This document shows, in pieces, positions 6,649 to 12,368 of a stretch of DNA of 17,233 nucleotides; within the stretch, counting starts at the first letter, position 1; each line of letters begins with the position of its first letter. The notes under the pieces were generated by a model, which saw only the letters and a program-made list of their open reading frames with translations, was not told where the DNA came from and did no database searches. The DNA lies in NCBI GenBank assembly GCA_041650355.1, contig JBAZLI010000009.1:1-17233 (forward strand), in the 5' to 3' direction. Made by a program: the position numbers and the translations under genes. Source of the DNA: Candidatus Micrarchaeia archaeon. Lineage in GTDB: Archaea; Micrarchaeota; Micrarchaeia; Anstonellales; Bilamarchaeaceae.

Positions 6649-7026
6649 TTAGTTCAGAATTATGGTTCCGTCATCGTTCTTTATTTCCGCTTCCGAACCA
6701 GGTTCAGCGGAAAAATCCGAATAAGGGCACGAAGCAGGTTTGGAAACCGAGAGATTCAAGTCGGAATTCTCGAAAAAAACTTCGTTCCCGGAATGAGAAA
6801 CAGAAATTGATTCGCGGGGCTTCAGAATAAATGAGTTGCCGCTTCCCATGGCGCACAGCTCCTCCCCTGCATTGTAAATCTCAACAGCAGAGGATTTGAA
6901 AAGCTCCATGCGGTAGGCTTTTTCCCCTGCGTCCCGGATTTTGAGGAGGGAGGAGATTGAAAAAACGATGAGCGTGAGGCATAATGCAGCGAGGAGCATG
7001 TACTCCGCCGTAATCTGCGCCTTCAT
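6649..7026 (-). CDS. Class III signal-peptide (type IV pilin-like) protein, 125 aa
   Basis: The N-terminus MKAQITAEYMLLAALCLTLIV is a class III signal peptide. It has a short basic leader, probable cleavage before Gln4, Glu at position +5 of the mature protein, then a hydrophobic assembly helix to about residue 28. Such proteins are cut by a prepilin peptidase (EppA-like for the Q-x3-E type) and assembled into archaeal pili or pseudopili. The remaining 95 residues are a polar, beta-rich head (ILKPRESISVSHSGNEVFF), with Cys57 and Cys99 possibly paired. It lies 16 bases downstream of a second pilin-like gene and ends the GINS-PAC2 operon. It could be a minor pilin. Confidence 0.8.
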   Translation of the reverse strand: MKAQITAEYMLLAALCLTLIVFSISSLLKIRDAGEKAYRMELFKSSAVEIYNAGEELCAMGSGNSFILKPRESISVSHSGNEVFFENSDLNLSVSKPASCPYSDFSAEPGSEAEIKNDDGTIILN

Positions 7027-7042
7027 CCTATCTCCGCATGAG

Positions 7043-7252
7043 CTACGGAAGGGCGTAGAATGCCGGCGCGGTTGCTTTTGAGGTGAAGTTGCCCGCGATT
7101 TCGCCGGTCCTCTCCAGTATCTTGTTGCTCTGGTTCTCCACCGCTCCGCTCGCGTTCTGGGCCGTGTTGGTCAGCTGTATGGCCACTATCGCGACCACAG
7201 CAAGGACCACGGCGAGCAGGATTATCATCTCTGCCGAAAGCTGTCCTTTCAT
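7043..7252 (-). CDS. Small class III signal-peptide pilin, 69 aa
   Basis: MKGQLSAEMIILLAVVLAVV shows the archaeal prepilin pattern: Lys-Gly, cleavage before Gln4, Glu8 (+5), then a continuous hydrophobic helix. It fits the PF04021-type class III signal family. Only about 40 residues follow the helix (IQLTNTAQNASGAVENQSNK...), so it is nearly all pilus core and could be a major pilin or short structural subunit. A GAGGTGG Shine-Dalgarno sequence overlaps the stop of the PAC2 gene, with ATG 7252 nine bases downstream of it, showing translational coupling in the same operon. No pilus ATPase or platform protein is within the window. Confidence 0.82.
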   Translation of the reverse strand: MKGQLSAEMIILLAVVLAVVAIVAIQLTNTAQNASGAVENQSNKILERTGEIAGNFTSKATAPAFYALP

Positions 7253-7261
7253 GGAACCACC

Positions 7262-8026
7262 TCATCTTATGTACGAAACCCCACCCTTGTCGGCCGAATA
7301 CGGGGTTATGGTCTGCTTCTGCATCTCCTCCTCTATCTTCTTGATTATCTTCTCGCCTTCCTTGGCCTGCTTCTCCAGGTCCGAAAGGTCCACTTTGAAT
7401 CCCAGCATGTCCTCGAGCGCGTGAATCACGTCCCGCGCCGAAGTCGCGTCCACGTAGCTGCCGTGGGTTTCTCCCATGAGGCATATCCCCTTCATGCCGC
7501 GCACCCTAGCCAACGCAGGAAGGAGGCCTGCTGCGCCGACTATGGCGCCCTTGGCTTCTCCGAACACAATCCCGACCTTCTTGAGCTCGGGTATGAGCTT
7601 CTTCTCCGTGACCACTGCGAAAACCCTCCGCTTCTCGCTGAGCTTGCCCGTGCTGTAGCCGCCTATTGTTATGACTTCGTCCACGCCGAGCTTCTGTCCG
7701 TAATCCAGGATTTTTCCAGCGACTTCGTACTGGCCTTCTGATGTTATTGCCTGCACGTCGCCTATGAGAAGGAGCACGTCCCGCTTCCCTGCCTTCACCA
7801 GGTAAACCATGTTCTTTATGGGGCGTATGGCACCCTTCCTGGTCATGAAGACCTGGTGCGGGAAGAACGGGGAGTAGATATCAGCGACCTTTTTCCCTCC
7901 GAGCTTGTTTATCAGGTACTTGCACACCACCTGGCCCACCAGACCTATGCCCGGCAGCCCGGTAATGAGAAGCGGATTTTTGAGGCCCTTGAACTTCCTT
8001 TTCTCCACGACGAGCGTTTCTTTCAT
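7262..8026 (-). CDS. PAC2-family protein (proteasome assembly chaperone-like)
   Basis: Archaeal PAC2 proteins (PbaB-type and relatives) are related to eukaryotic proteasome assembly chaperones; for many the true partner is unproven. The 254-residue protein shows the family core: LKNPLLITGLPGIGLVGQVV (15-34), then FFPHQVFMTRKGAIRPIKNM, DVLLLIGDVQAITSEGQYEV, VITIGGYSTGKL and GAAGLLPALARVRGMKGICL, in the expected order. Residues after about 210 form a charged helix ending in GVSYIR. This is not a clean C-terminal HbYX proteasome-docking motif, since Tyr is third from the end. ATG 8026 is chosen; ATG 8032, 6 bases earlier, is equally possible. It follows nop10 directly, the conserved archaeal order L44e-S27e-aIF2a-Nop10-PAC2. 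Confidence 0.92.
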   Translation of the reverse strand: MKETLVVEKRKFKGLKNPLLITGLPGIGLVGQVVCKYLINKLGGKKVADIYSPFFPHQVFMTRKGAIRPIKNMVYLVKAGKRDVLLLIGDVQAITSEGQYEVAGKILDYGQKLGVDEVITIGGYSTGKLSEKRRVFAVVTEKKLIPELKKVGIVFGEAKGAIVGAAGLLPALARVRGMKGICLMGETHGSYVDATSARDVIHALEDMLGFKVDLSDLEKQAKEGEKIIKKIEEEMQKQTITPYSADKGGVSYIR

Positions 8027-8036
8027 AAGCATCACT

Positions 8037-8186
8037 TCATTCAATGCCCTTGGCTTTCCTGCGCTGCCGGGCGTACTTGTCATTCGGATTGAACCGGGCT
8101 GGGTGCGCTGACTGCGCCAGCGAAGCGCAGTGGCGCTCTTTGAGGGTGTACGCGCCGCAGTCCCGGCATTTCCGTATCTTCTTCAT
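8037..8186 (-). CDS. nop10: H/ACA RNP component Nop10, altered zinc site
   Basis: Nop10 is a small scaffold that joins Cbf5 and L7Ae in H/ACA ribonucleoproteins, which make pseudouridine in rRNA. Translation from ATG 8186 gives 49 residues. They are MKKIRKCRDCGAYTLKE, a linker, then SAHPARFNPNDKYARQRRK. The YTLKE strand and the AHPxRFxPxDxY Cbf5-binding motif are unmistakable. Archaeal Nop10 normally has a four-cysteine zinc ribbon (CxxC...CxxC). Here only the first pair (C7, C10) and a single C20 remain, in RHCASLAQ. The SAHPARF wording and loss of the second pair are reminiscent of zinc-free eukaryotic Nop10. The altered segment is encoded by a perfect inverted repeat at 8111-8131. The gene lies 13 bases after aIF2-alpha. 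Confidence 0.92.
   Translation of the reverse strand: MKKIRKCRDCGAYTLKERHCASLAQSAHPARFNPNDKYARQRRKAKGIE
8111..8131. repeat. Perfect 7-bp inverted repeat inside nop10
   Basis: ACTGCGC and GCGCAGT flank a 7-base loop (CAGCGAA on the plus strand). An overlapping GCGCCA/TGGCGC pairing also exists. It covers the codons that replace the second zinc-binding cysteine pair. It could be chance in GC-rich sequence, a slippage hot spot or an mRNA hairpin. Confidence 0.6.
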
Positions 8187-8199
8187 GATAGGGCCCAGT

Positions 8200-8955
8200 T
8201 CATTCGGCTATCGAATACTCGAAAACACAATCTTTTCCTGCCCCGTCGGATATCTTCGCGAGCACCTTGTCCATCCTCTTCTTCGCCTCCTTGTAGTCCG
8301 AGGCGAAAACGTCGAGATGGTAGCGGGGGGCGCCCACGTAGGTTATTTTCACGTCGTCATCATTCACGGAGAGCGCGCGGGTTATGTGCGCCACCCCATC
8401 CGGGCCGAAGCATCTGAATGTGAGTTCGGCTGCGATGGAAACGCGGGCGCGCTTTATGCTCTTCTGCACTATGTCTATTATCTCCTTCTTCAGGTCCTCG
8501 GGAATCTGCACTTCAGCGAGCGTGTCTCCCCCCAGGATGGATTCCATTGCCGCGTATGGCTCGCCGTAAACTTCCTCGAGCTTCGCCGCGAGCTCAGGGA
8601 GCTTCATCGGGCTCTTTATCTTCTGGAGCGCAATCGCGAGGAGCTTGTCGGAACGCGAGGCGCGCTTTATGGATTCGAGCTTGTTCTTCTTCTCCTCCTC
8701 GTTCACGCGCCTGAGCGAAACGTCCACCTGGCCTTTCTCGCGGTCCACGCGCAGCACCCGCACGACCAGCTTCTGGTTGTCCGAGAGGAATTCGTGGATG
8801 TTCTTTATCCAGCGCGACGCGACTTCGGAAACGTGGAGGAACGCCTCGGTGTTGTTGTACTCGGTGAGGGTGCAGAACGCGCCGTAGGGAACTATCTTCC
8901 GCACCGTCGCAAGGACCAGTTCGTTCTGCTCAGGAATCTTGGGTTTTTCGTTCAT
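8200..8955 (-). CDS. eif2a: Translation initiation factor aIF2 subunit alpha
   Basis: aIF2-alpha is part of the heterotrimer that delivers initiator Met-tRNA to the small ribosomal subunit. The 251-residue protein has an N-terminal S1/OB domain (about 10-85: LVLATVRKIVPYGAFCTLTE, FLHVSEVASRWIKNIHEFL, VVRVLRVDREKGQVDVSLRR). A helical domain follows (about 86-170), then the C-terminal alpha/beta domain that binds aIF2-gamma (ITYVGAPRYHLDVFASDYKE). Length and order are standard. ATG 8955 overlaps the TGA stop of S27e by 4 bases (ATGA), a clear coupling signal that fixes the start; any longer frame would run through the S27e gene. It is followed by nop10. Confidence 0.96.
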   Translation of the reverse strand: MNEKPKIPEQNELVLATVRKIVPYGAFCTLTEYNNTEAFLHVSEVASRWIKNIHEFLSDNQKLVVRVLRVDREKGQVDVSLRRVNEEEKKNKLESIKRASRSDKLLAIALQKIKSPMKLPELAAKLEEVYGEPYAAMESILGGDTLAEVQIPEDLKKEIIDIVQKSIKRARVSIAAELTFRCFGPDGVAHITRALSVNDDDVKITYVGAPRYHLDVFASDYKEAKKRMDKVLAKISDGAGKDCVFEYSIAE

Positions 8956-9113
8956 TCGGCATCCTTTATGTGCTTGCCTGAAAGGGCTGGCTTGCCGCCG
9001 GTGGCCTGGGCGAGGATTTCGTTGCACACCCTGCACTTCACGTTCATCGCAGGGGCTCCGAACATCTTCTGCTCGTTTCCGCACTTGCATTTCACTATTA
9101 TGAATTTCGCCAT
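8952..9113 (-). CDS. rps27e: Small ribosomal subunit protein S27e (eS27)
   Basis: S27e is a zinc-ribbon protein of the archaeal/eukaryotic 30S/40S subunit. From ATG 9113 there are 53 residues. They begin MAKFIIVKCKCGNEQKMFGA, continue with VKCRVC (Cys27, Cys30), and end with the family motif ATGGKPALSG. The first half of the zinc site is Cys9-x-Cys11 rather than the commoner Cys-x2-Cys (CPDCGNEQ in many archaea), so the first knuckle is one residue short. The rest of the zinc site is intact. It lies 5 bases after L44e and overlaps the aIF2-alpha start, all in one operon. Confidence 0.95.
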   Translation of the reverse strand: MAKFIIVKCKCGNEQKMFGAPAMNVKCRVCNEILAQATGGKPALSGKHIKDAE

Positions 9114-9118
9114 AGGAA

Positions 9119-9400
9119 TCACGCCTTTATCTCGAGTTTCTTCTTGGTCCTGGTGCCGACGACGCGCTCCTGCTTCTTCTTGCAGTTCTGGCACTCCAGG
9201 ATTATCTTCTGCCTCTTGCCCTGCTTCTTCACGGTCTTTTCGCCGGCGCGCTTGCCTCCGTGGCCGTGCAGGCTCCTCTCGTGCTTCCTGTTCCCCACCG
9301 CCATCGAGCGGGCGCGCCCCTTGCTCGCCAGCCTCGCCTTGTGAGTCTGGTGCGAATTGCAGTTCGGACAGAACGTTCTGACCTCTTTCGGATATTTCAT
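9119..9400 (-). CDS. rpl44e: Large ribosomal subunit protein L44e (eL42)
   Basis: L44e sits near the E site of the large subunit. The 93-residue protein has the typical start MKYPKEVRTFCPNCNSHQTHK, the basic centre RARSMAVGNRKHERSLHGHGGK, and the second zinc pair CQNC near residue 70. The four zinc cysteines are all present. A GGTGA Shine-Dalgarno sequence about 7 bases before ATG 9400 lies in the 25-base gap after the GINS gene. Its length equals the usual archaeal L44e. Confidence 0.97.
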   Translation of the reverse strand: MKYPKEVRTFCPNCNSHQTHKARLASKGRARSMAVGNRKHERSLHGHGGKRAGEKTVKKQGKRQKIILECQNCKKKQERVVGTRTKKKLEIKA

Positions 9401-9425
9401 TCTGAATCACCTTGAATCGGAGCAA

Positions 9426-9938
9426 TTAGTACATGTGTTCGGCCATCTTGCTCTTGAGAAGCAGCTCCGCCTCTTCCTCCGGGAGCGAGATTTCCTCGCC
9501 TTCCTTGAATGGCCCGTAAATATTATTATCAAAACCTTTATAAGCATCTATCGTTTTCACGACCTTTAGCCTCATCTTCGCCTGCTCGTCCTTCGGCTCC
9601 TCGAAAATGCATTCCAGGGGCCCGAACGAGGCCGAGGAGATGCGCCTGAGCTCTTTGAGGAACGCCTGCTCCTCGTCAGCGAGCCCCTCGACCTCGCCTT
9701 CGGAAAGCGAGGAGAGGATGAGCAGCTTCTCCTTCCTCTTCGCTACTATGCTCTTCGCGACTTTCTTCACGTTCTCGAACTCGCGCATGTCCATGAAGGA
9801 CTGGCTCTTCATCGCGGAGCTTTTTTTGAGCTCGAGGAATTGCCTGAGCTGCGCGTAGAAATCCCTGTCCACTTTCACAGGCTCGAAGGATTCTATCTCC
9901 TTCTTTTGTATTTCGCGCAGAAAGGAGTAATTGAGCAT
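9426..9938 (-). CDS. GINS complex subunit (Gins51-type)
   Basis: GINS binds Cdc45/RecJ and the MCM helicase to form the replicative CMG-like complex. The 170-residue protein begins with the helical A domain: MLNYSFLREIQKKEIESFEP, then RDFYAQLRQFLELKK and EFENVKKVAKSIVAKRKEKL. It ends in the small beta B domain: VVKTIDAYKGFDNNIYGPFK, then GEEISLPEEEAELLLKSKMA. The A-then-B order is that of archaeal Gins51 and single-type GINS. ATG 9938 gives the usual MLNY start; ATG 9947 would add three residues and lies closer to the transcription start predicted from the TATA box at 9977-9984. It opens the L44e operon, a linkage seen in other archaea. Confidence 0.85.
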   Translation of the reverse strand: MLNYSFLREIQKKEIESFEPVKVDRDFYAQLRQFLELKKSSAMKSQSFMDMREFENVKKVAKSIVAKRKEKLLILSSLSEGEVEGLADEEQAFLKELRRISSASFGPLECIFEEPKDEQAKMRLKVVKTIDAYKGFDNNIYGPFKEGEEISLPEEEAELLLKSKMAEHMY

Positions 9939-9976
9939 AGCATGCATTTGGTGTGAAAAAGATAAAAACCTTAACG

Positions 9977-9984
9977 TTTTTATA
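9977..9984 (-). promoter_or_regulatory. TATA box for the GINS-L44e-S27e-aIF2a-Nop10-PAC2-pilin operon
   Basis: The minus strand reads TATAAAAA. Initiation about 26 bases on is near 9954, giving a 7- to 16-base leader depending on which ATG is used. It is paired with an opposite-facing TATA box 6 bases away. Confidence 0.55.
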
Positions 9985-9990
9985 CACTTA

Positions 9991-9998
9991 TTTATAAA
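9991..9998 (+). promoter_or_regulatory. TATA box for the orphan gene at 10032
   Basis: TTTATAAA is centred so that transcription would begin near 10021. A GGTGG element (10023-10027) then precedes ATG 10032. This favours 10032 over the longer start at 10017. Confidence 0.5.
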
Positions 9999-10031
9999 TG
10001 CAAACACATTGATGGTATGGATGGTGGGGAA

Positions 10032-10751
10032 ATGGGATTTGATTTCAAAACTAAATTGATGTCTGGGGGGAACGGGCAGGGGACATTTGCGCTCAGGGCA
10101 AATGCGTTCTTCAGGCGCTTTGAAGCCGGATTTTGGATGCCTTTCAGCCCTGAATTCCGCGCGGGAGCGCACCTCAAAAGGGCGAAACTGCTGCTAGAAG
10201 CTTACGAGAGGGGTAGGAGGGAAATATGTTTGATAAAATCGCAGGCTGCGATTAAAAGGGCACACGAGATTTATGAGGGCGAAGAGAAAAATGGGCGGAT
10301 GCTTTCCGCACAGGGCCTTCTTGGAAACGCAGAGTGCCTGCTGTTGCTCCGTTCTCCAATGTCGCGCTTTGCGCTAGACGACCTGAGGAGCGCATATCAA
10401 ATGTGCACAAAGGCCGTTGAAGAGAGCGCGGCGGGCAGCGAACAAAACAAAACAAGGGAAACGGTGCTGGAGCTCCTGAAGAAATACGCCGGGAATTGTA
10501 CTTGCGCGGGGATTAAAAATCACAGGCTCGCGGGTTTTGCGTGCGGATTCGCTGCTGAATTCGCCCCCGATTCGCAAGAGACTGCCAAATTGCATTACAA
10601 GGCATTCGGATGGCACCTAAGGAGCGGAGTGGCGAAGAACATAATAGACTCTGCTGAGTCAGTATTACACGACTCGTGCACAGACTACCATGGACGCGTG
10701 AAGTTCGAGATAGAGAAGCTCAATGGCAGCTTCAAAGCCGCGCAAGGCTGA
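10032..10751 (+). CDS. Unrecognised helical protein, 239 aa
   Basis: I do not recognise this protein. It has no signal peptide or membrane helix. After a Gly-rich start it is mostly helical, with regularly spaced small/aromatic residues (HLKRAKLLLEAYERGRREIC, SAQGLLGNAECLLLLRS, DDLRSAYQMCTKAVEESAAG, LELLKKYAGNCTCAGIKNHR, TAKLHYKAFGWHLRSGVAKN). That texture suggests TPR-like helical repeats, typical of a scaffold, but no repeat is clean. It contains seven cysteines, two of them in the CTC of GNCTCAG. Start choice: a GGTGG Shine-Dalgarno-like element precedes ATG 10032; ATG 10017 is the alternative. The 3' end overlaps the convergent Cgi121-like gene by 20 bases. Confidence 0.7.
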   Translation: MGFDFKTKLMSGGNGQGTFALRANAFFRRFEAGFWMPFSPEFRAGAHLKRAKLLLEAYERGRREICLIKSQAAIKRAHEIYEGEEKNGRMLSAQGLLGNAECLLLLRSPMSRFALDDLRSAYQMCTKAVEESAAGSEQNKTRETVLELLKKYAGNCTCAGIKNHRLAGFACGFAAEFAPDSQETAKLHYKAFGWHLRSGVAKNIIDSAESVLHDSCTDYHGRVKFEIEKLNGSFKAAQG

Positions 10752-11124
10752 TTTTCTCCAGTTCGGAATTGATGGCTTTGCGTTTCAGGGAAATGGGCTT
10801 CTCTTTCGCATTGAGTTTTTTTAGAATCCTTTTTTTATCCTGTTTTCTGAACGAAACGATGATGAAATCCGAATTCGAGAAATCGTTCTTTTTGAACGCT
10901 TTCCGCAAATCGGTTTCGGCGCTCAGCCAGAGCAGGAATTCGAGCCCGAACGTTTTCGCGAGGCTGGTTTTGTTTTTGAAGCTCCTTTTGGCGAGGAGGC
11001 GCGCCAATTCCAACGCTTCGGTTGAATGCGCGAGCCCGGGAGCTATTGCAATGAATGCGGATTCCTTGGATTCGCTTATTATCTCCTCTTTCCCAAGAGA
11101 AGAGGAGAGGCGGAGCACCTGCAT
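10732..11124 (-). CDS. cgi121: KEOPS complex subunit Cgi121-like protein
   Basis: Cgi121 binds tRNA and activates Bud32 in KEOPS, which makes the N6-threonylcarbamoyl-adenosine (t6A) modification next to ANN-reading anticodons. The 130-residue protein fits by wording: IAIAPGLAHSTEALELARLL, then the core FGLEFLLWLSAETDLRKAFK, then DFIIVSFRKQDKKRILKKL. The Leu-Ser-x-x-x-x-Ile/Leu-x-x-Ala core and the preceding helix beginning with a His/Glu-rich stretch are typical. It is a little shorter than many homologues. Sequence in this family diverges strongly, so this is a good but not certain call. The TATA box at 11150-11157 would start transcription about 3 bases before ATG 11124. It diverges from S8e. 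Confidence 0.7.
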   Translation of the reverse strand: MQVLRLSSSLGKEEIISESKESAFIAIAPGLAHSTEALELARLLAKRSFKNKTSLAKTFGLEFLLWLSAETDLRKAFKKNDFSNSDFIIVSFRKQDKKRILKKLNAKEKPISLKRKAINSELEKISLARL

Positions 11125-11149
11125 AAAACTTTATAAAGTTGACTAAACA

Positions 11150-11157
11150 TTATAAAA
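11150..11157. promoter_or_regulatory. TATA box between divergent cgi121 and S8e
   Basis: TTATAAAA (TTTTATAA on the other strand) can serve both directions. Rightward initiation near 11180 would be just ahead of the S8e Shine-Dalgarno sequence. Leftward initiation near 11127 would be just ahead of the cgi121 start. A second, perfectly palindromic ACTTTATAAAGT lies at 11128-11139 and could assist S8e. Confidence 0.5.
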
Positions 11158-11193
11158 CCCGCTAATTTGGTGTATTAGATTGAGGTGTATCCT

Positions 11194-11577
11194 ATGTACC
11201 AGTATCATGAGTCCAGGACAAAGAAAGTGAGCTCCGGAACAGGAGGGAGCAGGGTTAAATTCAGGGACAAGAAGCTCGCGCATCTCGGGCGGAGGTTCAC
11301 CGCAACCAAAGTCGGGGAGAAGCTCGTGCGCGAGAGCATCAGGACCAAGGGCGGAAACAGCAAGCTCAGGCTCAAAAAAGCCAATTCGGTCAACGTGCTC
11401 ACCAAGGCAGGGATGAAGAAGGCGAAAATCATGGGCGTGGTCGAGTCGCACAGGGCGGATTTCGCACGAGAGAACATAATCACCAGGGGGGCAATACTCA
11501 AAACCGACATCGGAAAGGTGAAGGTAACCAACCGCGTGGGCCAGGACGGGATAGTCAACGGCGTCTTATTGGAGTGA
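11194..11577 (+). CDS. rps8e: Small ribosomal subunit protein S8e (eS8)
   Basis: S8e is an archaeal/eukaryotic small-subunit protein. The 127-residue protein shows the family pattern: MYQYHESRTKKVSSGTGGSR, FRDKKLAHLGRRFTATKVGE, RTKGGNSKLRLKKANSVNV, ENIITRGAILKTDIGKVKVT and NRVGQDGIVNGVLLE. It is full length for archaea. GAGGTG at 11182-11187 is a Shine-Dalgarno sequence 6 bases before ATG 11194. The GTG inside that element (11185) is in frame but is not the start. The stop overlaps a possible GTG start of the next gene, so the pair is likely co-transcribed. Confidence 0.97.
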   Translation: MYQYHESRTKKVSSGTGGSRVKFRDKKLAHLGRRFTATKVGEKLVRESIRTKGGNSKLRLKKANSVNVLTKAGMKKAKIMGVVESHRADFARENIITRGAILKTDIGKVKVTNRVGQDGIVNGVLLE

Positions 11578-11594
11578 TTTTTCAGCTGGTTTTC

Positions 11595-12170
11595 ATGAAC
11601 GGAAGCGGGAAATTCGCAATCAGCGAAGCCGGAATCGAAGATGCAGCGGGAATGCTTTCAATCCAGGCAGAGAAACTGCTGCCGAAGCTTGAAGGGGAGG
11701 AGAACAAGCCCCATCCGGACGGGTTCCTGGTGTACGCGGTGAGCGAAAGCGAATTGAGGGGCATAATAACGAACAAAGAGAAGCACATAGTGCTGGTGTC
11801 GCGCTACCACGGCGAGCTGGACGGGTACGTGCTTTCGTACGATTTGGCGGAATGGATGGCGCTCAAGCCTAAATGGGAAAACGAAATAAAAGTCGGGCCT
11901 GAGATTAGGAAAAAAATACTCGGGGGGCGCACGCTGTACCTGAGGCATATTGCGCGGATGAAACAGTCCGCAGGGGAAGGCAGGGACCTGGAGTACGCGC
12001 TCTTCGAAAAGGCGAAAGGCAGGTACGACAGGATAGTGTGCGAAATCCTCGAAACCCCGATAATGAATTTAATATCCATAAATTTGCACGAGAGCGTGGG
12101 GTTCGCCAGGGTGGGGGAAATAAAGGATGAAAAAGGCCTAATCTGGGGGCTGTACCTGAAGGAGCTTTAA
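11595..12170 (+). CDS. GNAT-like acetyltransferase downstream of S8e
   Basis: The 191-residue protein looks like a divergent GNAT enzyme. It has an N-terminal FAISEAGIEDAAGMLSIQAE, the antiparallel strands HIVLVSRYHGELDGYVLSYD, a strand TLYLRHIARMKQSAGEGRD where motif A should be, and the C-terminal ISINLHESVGFARVGEIKDE (the N...GF-x-x-V-G signature). The usual R/Q-x-x-G-x-G/A loop is degraded to QSAGEG followed by a helix, so acetyl-CoA binding should be tested. ATG 11595 gives a natural start. GTG 11574, overlapping the S8e stop, would add seven hydrophobic residues. Its coupling to a ribosomal protein gene makes a ribosomal target conceivable, but that is only inference. Confidence 0.75.
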   Translation: MNGSGKFAISEAGIEDAAGMLSIQAEKLLPKLEGEENKPHPDGFLVYAVSESELRGIITNKEKHIVLVSRYHGELDGYVLSYDLAEWMALKPKWENEIKVGPEIRKKILGGRTLYLRHIARMKQSAGEGRDLEYALFEKAKGRYDRIVCEILETPIMNLISINLHESVGFARVGEIKDEKGLIWGLYLKEL

Positions 12171-12178
12171 GTTTATTA

Positions 12179-12343
12179 TCATCTTATCGTGCGGGGCGCG
12201 AACGGCGGCCTTGTGAAGCTTTCTATCATTCTCTCCAGCTTATTTATTCTCTCCTCGAGCTTCTGGAGGCGCATCTCCACGTAATCTGCCCTGACGAAGT
12301 TGCTCGCCCCGAATTTCAAATCCTCTCCTTTTCGAGTTTTCAT
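12179..12343 (-). CDS. 54-residue coiled-coil protein downstream of metG
   Basis: From ATG 12343 there are 54 residues. MKTRKGEDLKFGASNFVRAD is followed by YVEMRLQKLEERINKLERMI, a heptad-patterned short coiled coil, and then ESFTRPPFAPRTIR. No family is recognised. It begins 25 bases after the metG stop on the same strand and has its own short gap, so it is probably the second gene of that operon. It might be a dimeric accessory factor. It lacks the OB-fold expected of a separate MetRS tRNA-binding subunit. Confidence 0.6.
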   Translation of the reverse strand: MKTRKGEDLKFGASNFVRADYVEMRLQKLEERINKLERMIESFTRPPFAPRTIR

Positions 12344-12368
12344 AAATACCAACTCAAAAATCCAAGGT

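Noticed and set aside
8044..9381. A 445-codon open frame on the plus strand
   Set aside because: It lies antisense to nop10, aIF2-alpha, S27e and L44e, all firmly identified. Its translation is low-complexity Arg/Leu/Val/Ser-rich, typical of an antisense shadow in GC-rich coding DNA.
10853..10900. Box C-like ATGATGA as a possible C/D guide RNA
   Set aside because: It lies inside the Cgi121-like gene with no CTGA box D or paired C'/D' boxes at suitable distance; a similar GTGATGA near 14276 inside herA fails the same test.
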